The notes beneath the pieces were generated by a model, which ran no database searches, had not been told where the DNA came from, and saw only the letters and a program-made list of their open reading frames with translations. Shown here in pieces: positions 1 to 8,712 of a stretch of DNA of 64,000 nt. The first letter of the stretch is position 1; each line of letters opens with the position of its first letter. Source of the DNA: CAYTRS01 sp964440305. Its GTDB lineage: Bacteria > Patescibacteriota > Minisyncoccia > Moranbacterales > JAKLHP01. Position numbers and translations under genes: made by a program. Location: positions 1 through 64,000 of the forward strand of contig CAYTRS010000002.1 of the NCBI GenBank assembly GCA_964440305.1. Direction: 5' to 3'.

Positions 1-144
1 CTTATTTATTTTTTCAAACATAAAAAATTGACTAAACATATAGCCTTTTGTTTTTATTTTTGTCTAAAATCCTGTATTTCCAATTAATAATAGCTTGAAA
101 TCGACTTTAAGTCAAAATCATAGGAATATCTGGCTTTAAGCAAT

Positions 145-660
145 TTATTTGCTATATTTTTTAATAACTTCCGTAATAAATTTCCCTTTTTTCTTAGTAT
201 ATATTTTTCTTTTATTCGAGTATTTTTTCTCCAATCTCCTTTTTAGTTCGTTATATTTTTCTGAAATATCCTTATGTTTTCTTAAGCAATTTGAGAATAA
301 AATTGCATTTTCGATATAATCGTTTCCCTTGACGCCAATATGTAGATAATGAGTCCTTTTTTCTTCCGGACCCTTGGTAAAAAATAACCTGTCTGTTCTT
401 CTGTAATCTTTAGGCTTGTAACCTATTTTTTTAAGTTTTATTTTATATTCTTCGGCCTTTTGAAGTGTCGGCACGATAACAGCTATGTCTATTATCGGCT
501 TTGCTGAAATTCCCGTAATTGAAGTGCTTCCTATGTGTTGAATTTTAATCGCGTCTTTTTTGAGAACATTTTTAATTTTTCTTTTCTCTTCTGCAAAACT
601 TTTTTTCCATTTACTGTCATATTCAACCAATTTCACTATTCCTCTTCTTAATCCAATCAT
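145..660 (-). CDS. GrpB-family (UPF0157) nucleotidyltransferase-fold protein
   Basis: This 171-residue protein matches the GrpB/UPF0157 family. Near the N-terminus it has the characteristic VEYDSKWKKSF stretch, then the family signature HIGSTSITGISAKPIIDIAV (about residues 42-61), and later the THYLHIGVKG strand. The family has a nucleotidyltransferase fold (the G-S plus D-x-x pattern corresponds to its GSTSV..KPIIDI core) but no settled substrate. Length is typical (160-180 residues), so the gene looks intact. It sits outside the integrase end of the prophage and is probably chromosomal. Lysine-rich composition and an A/T-rich flank differ from the phage genes to the right. Confidence 0.85.
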   Translation of the reverse strand: MIGLRRGIVKLVEYDSKWKKSFAEEKRKIKNVLKKDAIKIQHIGSTSITGISAKPIIDIAVIVPTLQKAEEYKIKLKKIGYKPKDYRRTDRLFFTKGPEEKRTHYLHIGVKGNDYIENAILFSNCLRKHKDISEKYNELKRRLEKKYSNKRKIYTKKKGKFITEVIKKYSK

Positions 661-771
661 AATTATAATTTTAAGTCTTTATTTCCCGCAACATTTCTTA
701 TACTTCTTCTAGTGTGGCAAATGCCACAGGGGTTTTGGAGGCTGGAAAATTATCCAGTCGATTTTTCCCGC

Positions 772-849
772 ATGCTCGTCTGCGAGGATGCGCAACCGGA
801 TGTATTGATGTTTCCCGGTTGTGATTATCCCTCGTAGACGAGTAGGCGA
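772..849. repeat. Long imperfect palindrome in a 219-bp gene-free gap
   Basis: The arm starting CTCGTCTGCGAGG at 775 pairs with the arm ending CCTCGTAGACGAG at 842. Pairing continues inward to GCAACCGG and CCGGTTGT around a short A/T loop, giving a stem of about 25 positions with a few mismatches. It lies between the GrpB gene and the small HTH gene beyond the integrase, where a prophage attachment site might be expected. It could be a REP-like intergenic palindrome, a terminator for the HTH gene, or part of the attachment region. There is no T-run on either side. Confidence 0.6.
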
Positions 850-879
850 ATTACTATTTTCAATGTTCCTACGGATATT

Positions 880-1095
880 TTACCCTCTTGTCAGTTTCTT
901 GTCAACTTTCTTGGAAGTGGATAACTTTTCATGATCCCTCACCGCCTCCCATACCCAAGTATGGCTCCGTTTGAAGCCATACAATTCCTTGAGCATTTTT
1001 GCGGCGGTGCGCGTATCAAAACCCTGTTTATAGAGGCGCACCGCTTTTTCTTTCATCTCGTTTATTTGCTTTTGCTTGAATATTGATAGTGGCAT
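880..1095 (-). CDS. Small helix-turn-helix protein beside the integrase
   Basis: This is a 71-residue basic protein. Residues 10-55 (KEKAVRLYKQGFDTRTAAKML, then RSHTWVWEAVRDHE) look like a homeodomain-like HTH of the kind seen in small phage regulators, excisionases and terminase or transposase N-termini. It lies immediately downstream of the integrase on the same strand with its own promoter at 1121-1148. A role as excisionase or lysogeny regulator is inferred only from position. The C-terminus is lysine-rich. Family not recognised with certainty. Confidence 0.6.
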   Translation of the reverse strand: MPLSIFKQKQINEMKEKAVRLYKQGFDTRTAAKMLKELYGFKRSHTWVWEAVRDHEKLSTSKKVDKKLTRG

Positions 1096-1120
1096 ATGTG
1101 TGTAATTATTAACTAAATAC

Positions 1121-1148
1121 AGTATACCACCCTGTCAACTCTTGTCAA
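1121..1148 (-). promoter_or_regulatory. Sigma70-type promoter for the small HTH gene, with tandem TGTCAACTC
   Basis: Read on the minus strand, TTGACA (1148-1143) is followed after 16 nt by TATACT (1126-1121). A second TTGACA lies inside the spacer because TGTCAACTC occurs twice in tandem (about 1133-1141 and 1143-1151). The promoter overlaps the 3' end of the integrase. Tandem copies within a promoter are typical of an operator, and the downstream HTH protein is a natural candidate to bind it; this is inference. Confidence 0.6.
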
Positions 1149-2161
1149 CTCGCGTAGTAAGGCACTCTGTTATCATTCCGGACAAAGGCCTCCATTCCCT
1201 TGAGCGCATCGCTGAATCCGCGATCGCGTTCTTGTTCCGGAAATCTGTCGCCTTTATTGTTATCCAGGAACAGTCGCGCTCGTTGCTCAAGTTCCTTGCC
1301 GCGCATCATCGTGTATATGGTCGTGCTTTGCACCGAGGAGTGTCCGAGAATATTCATTACGTCCGATGTCGATCCCCCACTTGCTATGATGTGGTGACCC
1401 CTATGATGTCTGAAGCTGTGAGCATTCATGTACGGCATTTTGGCTCGATTGCAATATCGTCTCAGCATTTCACCCAGACCTTTGATACTAAATCTCTGTC
1501 CATATTTCGAACTTGTAGCCGATATGAAAAGCGCATCGGGCTCCGCGAATTTCACCGCTCCATCAAGATGCTTTCTTTTCTTGAGCCAGTTTATCAGATA
1601 ATCATTCGTGCTTTCGGTCCAGAATATTTCTCTGAAAGGTCGGCGCGTTTTTGCCTTCTCTGTTTTTATCACCGCTCTCATTTCCTTCAGGTCCAGATCT
1701 TCGACATTGAGCGAACATATTTCACCATTGCGTGCTCCGGTATCCCACAAGAGGCCGATGATTGCCAAATTTCTTATGTGGCGAGGGTCGTTCGATTCTT
1801 TCGGGATGATTGAGATAAGCTGATCAAATTGTTCATCGTTCGCCACTCGCGGAAGTTTCATTTCTCTATCCGGGATGGGAATCAATTCCTCATCAACTAC
1901 TTTGTATCCCTGCAGTCTGTAGAATTCGAAGAATTTGCGGAGCGCCATGCATTTGCCGACAAAGCTGTTTCTGTCCCACCCGAGATCGGCCATCCCGTTG
2001 AGGTATTCCATCACATCGTTCAAGGCGATATTCTCGATTTCCGGATTGCGGAGGAATAGACAGAAGTTTCTCAGCTCGCGATCGTAACCGCGCACGGTTT
2101 GTTTTTTTACTTTGAATTGTCTCCAATTTGAAAATTGAATAATTGCTTCTTTTGTTAGCAT
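1145..2161 (-). CDS. Tyrosine recombinase (phage integrase)
   Basis: The catalytic domain carries the expected order of residues: Arg in DTGARNGEICSL, Lys in KTEKAKTRR, H-x-x-R in HSFRHHRGHH, His in LGHSSVQST and the nucleophile Tyr in TTIYTMM. An N-terminal SAM-like core-binding domain precedes it (VRGYDRELRNFCLFL onward). I chose the ATG at 2161 (MLTKEAIIQF, 338 residues). The frame stays open upstream to 2290, but that extension is basic, low in quality and not integrase-like. It sits at the end of the leftward late operon, as integrases often mark a prophage end, so an attachment site should lie between here and the GrpB gene. Lineage-specific function (integrase versus XerC/D-like) cannot be separated by eye. 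Confidence 0.9.
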   Translation of the reverse strand: MLTKEAIIQFSNWRQFKVKKQTVRGYDRELRNFCLFLRNPEIENIALNDVMEYLNGMADLGWDRNSFVGKCMALRKFFEFYRLQGYKVVDEELIPIPDREMKLPRVANDEQFDQLISIIPKESNDPRHIRNLAIIGLLWDTGARNGEICSLNVEDLDLKEMRAVIKTEKAKTRRPFREIFWTESTNDYLINWLKKRKHLDGAVKFAEPDALFISATSSKYGQRFSIKGLGEMLRRYCNRAKMPYMNAHSFRHHRGHHIIASGGSTSDVMNILGHSSVQSTTIYTMMRGKELEQRARLFLDNNKGDRFPEQERDRGFSDALKGMEAFVRNDNRVPYYAS

Positions 2162-2655
2162 ATGACACGAAAACTCGTCATGATGCGATCTCCAGCGGAT
2201 TATTCGCCAAAGCGCTTGAAAAATCAGGCTGCGGAAATATCCGACCATCTTGATTTTTGCACGTCTTTTTTCGAATTTCAAACCCACCATATCGCACCTT
2301 CGACTTGCGCCACCGACTCTTTTTCAGGAGGCGATGGGACGAGCGTTTTTTTATATTAATGTGTTTGACGAAAGACTTTTCGACAATGTCTTCCGCTATG
2401 CCAAGCGAAACATTACCCCCTCGCGCCAAAGAAGTCAAACGCGTTTAGCACAGCTTAATAATTTTACAAAAAGTGTTATGCATTTTCAGTAAAAATTGTC
2501 AGAAGCAGGCTCAAACGTGCCGAAATAAAATGACCTGTTGGATATTAAGCCAAAAGATATTCATGAGGATGAAATAAAGATTTTTTAGTTATCCACAGGT
2601 GAAAACGCATAAAAGCCCGGTTTCAAACCGAGCTTTTACGCCAAGTATTTGCGCT
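2162..2655. other. Gene-poor gap between lysis genes and integrase
   Basis: About 490 bases with no convincing gene. Open frames on both strands are short, mutually overlapping and of improbable composition. It holds the terminator at 2610-2638 and one perfect DnaA-box-like nonamer (TTATCCACA at 2589-2597). Otherwise I see nothing. Confidence 0.5.
2610..2638 (-). terminator. Intrinsic terminator at the end of the phage late operon
   Basis: On the minus strand AAAAGCTCGGTTTG pairs with the following AAACCGGGCTTTT to form a stem of about 11-12 bp with a tight loop, followed by a T-containing tail. It lies just downstream of the holin-like gene, so it ends the long leftward structural and lysis transcript before the integrase. 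It is near-symmetrical and could also act on the other strand. Confidence 0.75.
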
Positions 2656-2838
2656 TTATTTTCCGGCAAACGGCTGCGCGGAGTCTCCTTTATTGGAAAA
2701 ATAAAAAGAGAACGCCATGCCGGCCAGAAGCAAAAACTGATCACCTGAGATTTTACCGGCGAAAAGAGCGCCGACTGTTGCCAAGGCCATCAAGACAAAT
2801 ACGATCTTGCTTGCTGATTTCAAAACTTCCATATTCAT
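2656..2838 (-). CDS. Small two-segment membrane protein, holin-like
   Basis: 60 residues with two hydrophobic stretches (about 12-28, VFVLMALATVGALFAG, and 34-47, FLLLAGMAFSFYF) separated by a short polar turn, and a polar C-terminus. It overlaps the amidase stop by a few bases (ATG inside the end of the upstream gene), implying translational coupling. Position next to an endolysin-type amidase supports a holin or pinholin role, controlling release of the amidase through the membrane. No specific holin family is recognised. Confidence 0.6.
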   Translation of the reverse strand: MNMEVLKSASKIVFVLMALATVGALFAGKISGDQFLLLAGMAFSFYFSNKGDSAQPFAGK

Positions 2839-3416
2839 TTTAGTGTTTGTTTTATTAAATCCAACCCTTCCTCTATTTTTTTTATTCCCTCTTCGACCTG
2901 GGAGGGATTCGATTGCTGTTGGTTGGCAAGAGCGACGAGTTCGTCCAAAATTTTCTTATCGTGAGCCGGACAGTTCGGTTTTTTCGAATATATCTGATAA
3001 TGCCCAATGATATGATCACGATCAATCGGAATTTTCCAGTGCTGGCAAATTTCACGAATCAACAAGGAGCTTGCCTGCTTCATCGCATCGGTCCAGATAT
3101 CATACGGTCCGCCTTCATGTTCAATGCCAATCGTGTAAAGATTCGGATTGACATTCGTCTTTATTAATTTGCAACTCGGGTTATCCACCCGTCCGGCATG
3201 CCAAGCAGCATCTTCTTCTTTCACGTATTGATGAATCTCTCCATTCTTTCCGATTCCATAATGAGCGCTTACCTGCGAAGCGGGATTGGCGAACCAGGAA
3301 TCCGTGCCGGACAACATTCCGTCCATAATATGAATTACGACGATTTCAGGCTTATGGCCCTTTCGTCCCGCCCAGAAATTAGAGGACACTTTCCAAATTT
3401 TTTGAATAGTATTCAT
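2835..3416 (-). CDS. N-acetylmuramoyl-L-alanine amidase (Amidase_2), endolysin
   Basis: A 193-residue zinc amidase of the T7-lysozyme/PGRP fold. Visible features are the first zinc His in EIVVIHIMDG, the core IGKNGEIHQYVKEEDAAWHAG, the substrate strand LYTIGIEHEGG, and the C-terminal GHYQIY...NCPAHD with the second His and Cys ligands. No signal peptide is present, so export should depend on a holin, and two small membrane proteins flank it. It hydrolyses the amide bond between MurNAc and the stem peptide. The C-terminal 40 residues form a charged helix (EEGIKKIEEGLDLIKQ). This is the second amidase of this phage: another is fused to a virion protein at 12.2-13.8 kb. Confidence 0.88.
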   Translation of the reverse strand: MNTIQKIWKVSSNFWAGRKGHKPEIVVIHIMDGMLSGTDSWFANPASQVSAHYGIGKNGEIHQYVKEEDAAWHAGRVDNPSCKLIKTNVNPNLYTIGIEHEGGPYDIWTDAMKQASSLLIREICQHWKIPIDRDHIIGHYQIYSKKPNCPAHDKKILDELVALANQQQSNPSQVEEGIKKIEEGLDLIKQTLK

Positions 3417-3425
3417 TTGTATTTT

Positions 3426-3653
3426 TTATTTGTTAATTGTTATCAGCAAATTAATAAGAGTCGCAACGAGACCGCCGATTGATGCGGTTGCGACAATCCA
3501 AAAAAATCTTTTCAGCCAATCCACATCCGTGCCTACCTGCATCAATTTAGTATTGATGTGAAACAGATGATTGTTTTTTATTTCGGCAATGCCTTTTTCG
3601 AGATTATCGAGACGCTTGTCTTGCATTTGATTTTGATAATTTGGTTTTTCCAT
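3426..3653 (-). CDS. Coiled-coil/TM small protein, XhlA/holin-associated type
   Basis: 75 residues: an N-terminal amphipathic region predicted as coiled coil (DKRLDNLEKGIAEIKNN) and one C-terminal membrane span (FFWIVATASIGGLVATLINLLI). This layout matches haemolysin-XhlA-like or other phage lysis accessory proteins. It lies directly upstream of the amidase in the same transcript. It could be the holin or a partner to the 60-residue membrane protein downstream. Sequence family not certain. Confidence 0.6.
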   Translation of the reverse strand: MEKPNYQNQMQDKRLDNLEKGIAEIKNNHLFHINTKLMQVGTDVDWLKRFFWIVATASIGGLVATLINLLITINK

Positions 3654-3663
3654 AAAAATTTCT

Positions 3664-6600
3664 TTATCGCGGGGGCTGTCTCATTTGGCGCAAATCTGTC
3701 TGTTGCAATCCCTGATTAGGAAACATCTGTCCCATTGTTGCGGATGCATTGTTTGTTCCAGAGGAATCTTTCAACGCGTCTTTTTCAGAAAGTTTGTCAT
3801 ATACTGACCTTTGCAATCTGGCGATATCCTGCATCTGAAACGTCACTGACGAGCTGAGCTTCTGTGCTTCCTGCGGATCGTCTTCCGCCAGATATGGTAA
3901 AATGTCCGGCAATATTTTTTCCGCAGTTGCGTTCCAGTTTTCGATTATCGCCGTTGCCGTCTTCATATCGTTAGCCTCAATCGCTCGTTTTGCCTGTTCG
4001 CGCGCCGTATTATATCCGACTACCGCTTCGTCTTTCATATTCCATGCCTGATTCCGTTTTTCTCCTCCAACTGATCGATAAAATTTATCTGAGGTAGTTT
4101 GCAATATTTTTGACGGATCAATTACTTCCCGGCCAAATCCTCCGAGCAAGCCATTTAATCCATAAGCCAATTTCATCGGTGAAACGCCCAAGGCTCGCCC
4201 CACGACCACTGCCGCATACGGCGTTTTATCGTCATATTGCTCCGTCGGCGCAACCTGCTCAAGGCGTCGCGGCACTATCGGTCCTCCAGTGAAGAATGAC
4301 TTATTGGTAGATAATTCTGCCGGCGTACGCAGGATTGGCGGTAATGCTCCAGATAAAAACTGAGAGGCTGACAGTTCTCCATCCCGGGTAAACGGGATCG
4401 GCGCCAACTGACTCATCCATTCAAGCGCAAGCTTGGCAAAGTTATTCGGTTCTCCCTTTCGCACATAGTCAAGAGAATATTCGATCGGATTATAGAAAAT
4501 CTGGCCGACATCCCCTTTCGGGATAAGCACCATTTTCGGTATTCGATTACCGTCCGAATCCTTATCCTCTCCGACGATGATGGGAAAATAGGTATCTTTG
4601 ATCCAGCGCGGTATGTCTTCATACAAATCCGGATAATTCAAAGCGTTCCAAAAATAAGTCGTTACTCCCGGCGTAACAATCAAGGCTCCAGCCTTTACGG
4701 AAGATTTTACCGGACTCTCCTTGAAGACGCGTGCGGTATTGAGCAGTGCCTGCCAGCGGGCATTTACAAAGGGCACCCACATATTGATGATTCTCATCTC
4801 TTGTCCGGCTTTGGCAAAATCAATCGTCGAGTTCCGAGCCTCAAATGCGGCTTCCAGTGTTGATGCGCCATTTTTCAGAGCCCGTTTATAAACACCGAGA
4901 CGCGGTGCGAGTTCCACTGCTTCTGCAAAATTACCTACAAGATCAAACGGATTGATAACAGCCTTGGTTCGTTTCCACCATATCGGTTCAAACAATTGAT
5001 TTTTCACCCCGCTTATCTCCCTGGCTCCCTGGATAAAACCTCCAAATCCTCCGCCATTCCGACCGAATTCTTCTATGAGTTTTGAATCCCACCCGAAGGC
5101 GCCTTTCAGCCCGTCTGCGAATCCCTTAACCCAATCAGCCGCATTGAACCCGTACTTTGATGTCATGATAGTCATCTGTGCATCTCGCACGGCGTTGGAA
5201 AGAGAGAATGGAATATAGAGAGTCGTCGCTCCCTTGCGGAAAGCGGAGGATGTGAATTTGACAAAGTTGCCGAGTATGCCGGCTTCGACCTCGTTCATCT
5301 GATGCATCGCCCAGGAAAGCTCTTCCGGTACGATCCATTTTGTATTTATTCCATCGGAAAACACGCTAATTGAACCCCAACCTTTCGGAACACGCTCGCT
5401 TTTTTCAAGCGGTTTTATGAATTCTTTCGCTTCAGGCATAATTTCCCTGATATTTATCAGTTTCTGAGCGACTTCATTGCGTTTGGTAAGATTTACCGCA
5501 TTGCTTAATTTATCAATTATGGATTCGAAAGGATCGCGAATAATCTTTTCCGTTCCTTCCAGTTCATTTATTATACCCTGCCTTCCTACCGAAAATATCT
5601 CCGTGCCTTTCGGAAGAGCATCCAGAGCTGCCGGACCAGGCAACTCATCTATCACATGAAATGGCATCCAATGCCTGTTTTTTGCAATAACCGAATTGTA
5701 GACATTTTCAGAAATGATTCCGGATTCAACAGCAGGTTTCAGAATTGCATCATCCGCCCATTTTTGAATCGCCTGCTCAGTCGCTTCGAATTTACTAAAG
5801 ATCTCCGGGCCGACTTTCGCCTTAAGTTCTTCCACCGCTTGTCTTGCGGTATCGGATGTTACGCCTGCCGGATTGGCAAATCCTCTTTCCGCTCGCTCAA
5901 ATGCGCGACGGGACAAAACAAAACGTGTAAAATCGGCACGCTCCTTGCTAAGAGGTGAAAGAATTTTTTGCAAATTGCCCAAATACGATTCGACTGTTCC
6001 CATGCGCCCGGCATACATGCGCGCAGCGATATAGGAACTTGAGTTGATATCAATCGGTTTTCCAGCCATGTCACTGATCATTTCTTCGAAACGCTTGATA
6101 GGTGCAAACCGATCACTGAATGCTTCGGTAAATTTCTTGGGCGCACCTTTTATCCATTCAAGTAAATTTTTCGGCTTGCTGATTTTCCCAACCATGCCGT
6201 CAATAGCCTCAAGCGCGCTTCCTTCCGGAGAATCGGGAACATTCGACAACGGAATTTCTGTCGGCGTCCTCGGAGGCGTTGGCGGAGGACTGATTTCATC
6301 CGTTCTTGGATTCTGCGGAGCGATTCTCTTTCCCTCTTTTATGACGGGATTCCCTTTTTCATTGATCGCTTCCAGCGCATTTTCCGATTTTGAAGTAAGA
6401 TTGCGCGGACCGACAACTTGGAATTTTTCCGGATTCAAAATTTCAACTTCGTCGCCGTAATGGACAGCATCATATCCTCGCTTTCTCAATTCATCCCTGG
6501 CAAGTTTTGATTCCTGAGCGTTTTTCGATTTTCCTACGGTCTGAGCCCATTCCTCACTGGATACGCTCAGTGTCTTTACTTCCTGGGTCGGTTTGACCTT

Positions 6601-7614
6601 GAGAATATTATTCCCGTACATGGAAGCTTCCTGCACTGTGGGCGCAACATAGAAAGAATCTGGTGCTTCCGCGAACCCTTTTTTATTGAGACTTGTGTCG
6701 ATTCCATTTTTCAGTATGGAGTCCGCATTCTCTTTCGTCGTTCCGTGATATAAATCTTTTTCAAGTGTTTCCTTGTTTGCTCTCGCCACATCTATCAATT
6801 CCGTTTCTCTTTTTTCTATGCCATCCCTTATTGATCCGATCAAACCCGCATCTTTGCCTTCGGTCGCTATCTCAAATTTTCGCTTAAGCTCAGGCAAGGA
6901 CAAATCGGCATTTTCAAATTCCATAAGATTCTTTCCTTCTTTTTCGAAATACTCAGCCGGCTTTACCGATTTAATTGTTTCTTCAATCTTTTCTACGGTT
7001 TGTTCGATAGGTTTTATTTCTTTGGCCAAACGGATGCCTGATTTCTCTAGAAGTTTTTCTCCGCCTTCTTTTAAAGTCTGCTCTGCGAAATTCTTTCCAC
7101 CCTTTTCCATAATCATTTTTGCTACATCATCGCCATATCGTTTTATCAACTGTTCGCCAACTTCCTCAGCCACTTTTTTCTTTGGGATACCTGGAATAAT
7201 ATCAAGCGCAGTCATGGCAAATCCAAGAGGAAGTCCGTATTTCTGTGCGGTCTTCTGGCTTCCGCCGAATATTTGAATCGTCTCTTCGCCAGTACCTCGT
7301 ATGTCCTTGATTGGTTTATCTCCGAAGAGAAACTTCTCAAATTTCGGCGCAACGCCGGCTCCGGGAATAAATTCCTTTTGATCTTCCACGGAAAGCGTAA
7401 TCGATGCCGCGGCTCTTGGAGCTGCGCGAAGAACATCTTTGCCGAAATTCAGAATGGATGTTCCGACTTTTTCCGTCGCTCCCGGAAGTTCACGCACAAA
7501 ATCACGCGCCCGCACTTCATCGGGAACAGGCGCGAAAAAATCGCCTAAAGTCTTTTTTGTTTTTTCAGCTGCCTTTTTGAACGGCGCCGTTATTGTACTC
7601 CAAAAATTATTCAT
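3664..7614 (-). CDS. Polyvalent internal virion protein with ART-like domain and LPD38-like region
   Basis: A 1316-residue phage protein. Residues 1-150 are helical with small hydrophobic patches. Residues about 287-402 resemble a PARP-like ADP-ribosyltransferase fold: LYHGTTKENADSILKNGI at the start, a Tyr in EASMYGNNILKV, and a closing YDAVHYGDEVEILNPEKFQVV with an acidic strand. A Pro-rich linker follows (about 430-450). Residues about 480-1080 contain long helical blocks including RKGATTLYIPFSLSNAVRDAQ and FVNARWQALLNTARVFKES, which I recognise as the large polyvalent-protein-associated type (LPD38-like). Such proteins are injected with phage DNA and carry effectors active in the new host. 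Its place between tail and lysis genes fits an ejected internal protein. The ART assignment is from motif reading only. Confidence 0.7.
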   Translation of the reverse strand: MNNFWSTITAPFKKAAEKTKKTLGDFFAPVPDEVRARDFVRELPGATEKVGTSILNFGKDVLRAAPRAAASITLSVEDQKEFIPGAGVAPKFEKFLFGDKPIKDIRGTGEETIQIFGGSQKTAQKYGLPLGFAMTALDIIPGIPKKKVAEEVGEQLIKRYGDDVAKMIMEKGGKNFAEQTLKEGGEKLLEKSGIRLAKEIKPIEQTVEKIEETIKSVKPAEYFEKEGKNLMEFENADLSLPELKRKFEIATEGKDAGLIGSIRDGIEKRETELIDVARANKETLEKDLYHGTTKENADSILKNGIDTSLNKKGFAEAPDSFYVAPTVQEASMYGNNILKVKPTQEVKTLSVSSEEWAQTVGKSKNAQESKLARDELRKRGYDAVHYGDEVEILNPEKFQVVGPRNLTSKSENALEAINEKGNPVIKEGKRIAPQNPRTDEISPPPTPPRTPTEIPLSNVPDSPEGSALEAIDGMVGKISKPKNLLEWIKGAPKKFTEAFSDRFAPIKRFEEMISDMAGKPIDINSSSYIAARMYAGRMGTVESYLGNLQKILSPLSKERADFTRFVLSRRAFERAERGFANPAGVTSDTARQAVEELKAKVGPEIFSKFEATEQAIQKWADDAILKPAVESGIISENVYNSVIAKNRHWMPFHVIDELPGPAALDALPKGTEIFSVGRQGIINELEGTEKIIRDPFESIIDKLSNAVNLTKRNEVAQKLINIREIMPEAKEFIKPLEKSERVPKGWGSISVFSDGINTKWIVPEELSWAMHQMNEVEAGILGNFVKFTSSAFRKGATTLYIPFSLSNAVRDAQMTIMTSKYGFNAADWVKGFADGLKGAFGWDSKLIEEFGRNGGGFGGFIQGAREISGVKNQLFEPIWWKRTKAVINPFDLVGNFAEAVELAPRLGVYKRALKNGASTLEAAFEARNSTIDFAKAGQEMRIINMWVPFVNARWQALLNTARVFKESPVKSSVKAGALIVTPGVTTYFWNALNYPDLYEDIPRWIKDTYFPIIVGEDKDSDGNRIPKMVLIPKGDVGQIFYNPIEYSLDYVRKGEPNNFAKLALEWMSQLAPIPFTRDGELSASQFLSGALPPILRTPAELSTNKSFFTGGPIVPRRLEQVAPTEQYDDKTPYAAVVVGRALGVSPMKLAYGLNGLLGGFGREVIDPSKILQTTSDKFYRSVGGEKRNQAWNMKDEAVVGYNTAREQAKRAIEANDMKTATAIIENWNATAEKILPDILPYLAEDDPQEAQKLSSSVTFQMQDIARLQRSVYDKLSEKDALKDSSGTNNASATMGQMFPNQGLQQTDLRQMRQPPR

Positions 7615-7622
7615 ATTGTTTT

Positions 7623-8708
7623 TTATACTCCGATGCGAAAAAGCCGACCCAGAAACCCGCTGACGCCTGTAGCATTTTTAATATGCCACTCATCATCGAT
7701 AATTTCCAAAGGAGATTTTTTCGAATCACTGAAACCCACATTGCCGTATGATTGCTTAAGCTGCTCAGGACTGTAGCCCTCTTTCCACGCATCCCTGACT
7801 TCGCGCCTGAAAGTGCCCTCGGCCGTTATGCCTTTCTGAGCACTTGAAGCTGAATCTGTCTGAGGTGATTGTTTTTTGATATAATCCATTTCCGATTCCA
7901 GCTGCACCGCCAAATCTCCGGCATAGCCAAGCCGAGTGGGATCGGAAACGCCTTGCACAATAAGCCGCTGAGCGGTCGCACGCATAGTCGGATCAGGTTC
8001 TAATCCCTGCTCAATGCGCGATGACAACGCGTTGCTTCCATTTTTTTCACGCTGATTGACTTCCTGCAATTTCAACATGAATTCTTTTTCCCAATGCTGT
8101 TCATTATCACTGCGTTCCAATTCGTTTTTTAGCAAATCTTTATAACTATTCATCTGTTGAGTGAGATTGCCAAGGCCATATTTAAGCTCATCAACCTCGC
8201 GTTCTTTTTCGGCAGTTTCTGTAGCAACTTTTTTGGTTACTTCGTCGAGAGCGGAATTATAACTGCCAGCCAGGCTATTTCTTTCATCGACATAGTTATT
8301 AATTTTAGAATTAGCCAGCCGCTCAATTTCAGATGATTCTCCGGTAATGGTTGCGGCTGAATAATATGGATTGAGACGAGTTTTACTGATTGATTCATCG
8401 CGGACTCCTTTCTCGCCGGCAATCCTAGAATCAACATCCGTTATTTTTGCCTTTATGTCTCCCAGCCCCTGTGACTTGTATTCTTGGTCGTATCGCGAGC
8501 TATAAAAATTTTTGAGTTTGCCTTGCGCTTTATCAAGCTTTTTCTGAACGGTATCAATTTTTTTCTGGAGAGAAGAAAAATTTAATCCGGACGGAGAACC
8601 GGCCGTATCTGATGCGGATGTCGATTGAGCGCTGACGTTTCTTCCTAATTGCTCCATCTGCTGACGAAATCCATCCCAGTCTATATTTGTTGCACTGTTA
8701 TCTGCCAT
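7623..8708 (-). CDS. Coiled-coil internal virion protein
   Basis: 361 residues, rich in Ser, Gln, Lys and Glu. There are strong coiled-coil stretches at about 47-75 (LQKKIDTVQKKLDKAQGKLK) and 165-220 (KEREVDELKYGLGNLTQQ) and no membrane span except a weak C-terminal patch. It is encoded immediately upstream of the large polyvalent protein with an 8-base gap, so the pair probably forms part of the ejected internal complex of a short-tailed phage (compare T7 gp14-16 in position). No family recognised. Confidence 0.6.
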   Translation of the reverse strand: MADNSATNIDWDGFRQQMEQLGRNVSAQSTSASDTAGSPSGLNFSSLQKKIDTVQKKLDKAQGKLKNFYSSRYDQEYKSQGLGDIKAKITDVDSRIAGEKGVRDESISKTRLNPYYSAATITGESSEIERLANSKINNYVDERNSLAGSYNSALDEVTKKVATETAEKEREVDELKYGLGNLTQQMNSYKDLLKNELERSDNEQHWEKEFMLKLQEVNQREKNGSNALSSRIEQGLEPDPTMRATAQRLIVQGVSDPTRLGYAGDLAVQLESEMDYIKKQSPQTDSASSAQKGITAEGTFRREVRDAWKEGYSPEQLKQSYGNVGFSDSKKSPLEIIDDEWHIKNATGVSGFLGRLFRIGV

Positions 8709-8712
8709 AAAT

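Noticed and set aside
1142..1813. Long open frame on the plus strand across the integrase
   Set aside because: Shadow frame on the opposite strand of a well-supported integrase.
2162..2290. N-terminal extension of the integrase frame
   Set aside because: Basic and non-conserved in style. The core starts with MLTKEAI at 2161.
2178..2438. Open frame of 86 codons on the minus strand
   Set aside because: Very basic, low-quality composition overlapping the integrase start in another frame; no family features.
2589..2597. Perfect DnaA-box-like nonamer (TTATCCACA)
   Set aside because: Only a single perfect copy with no cluster, A/T-rich unwinding region or replication gene nearby. Not enough to call an origin.
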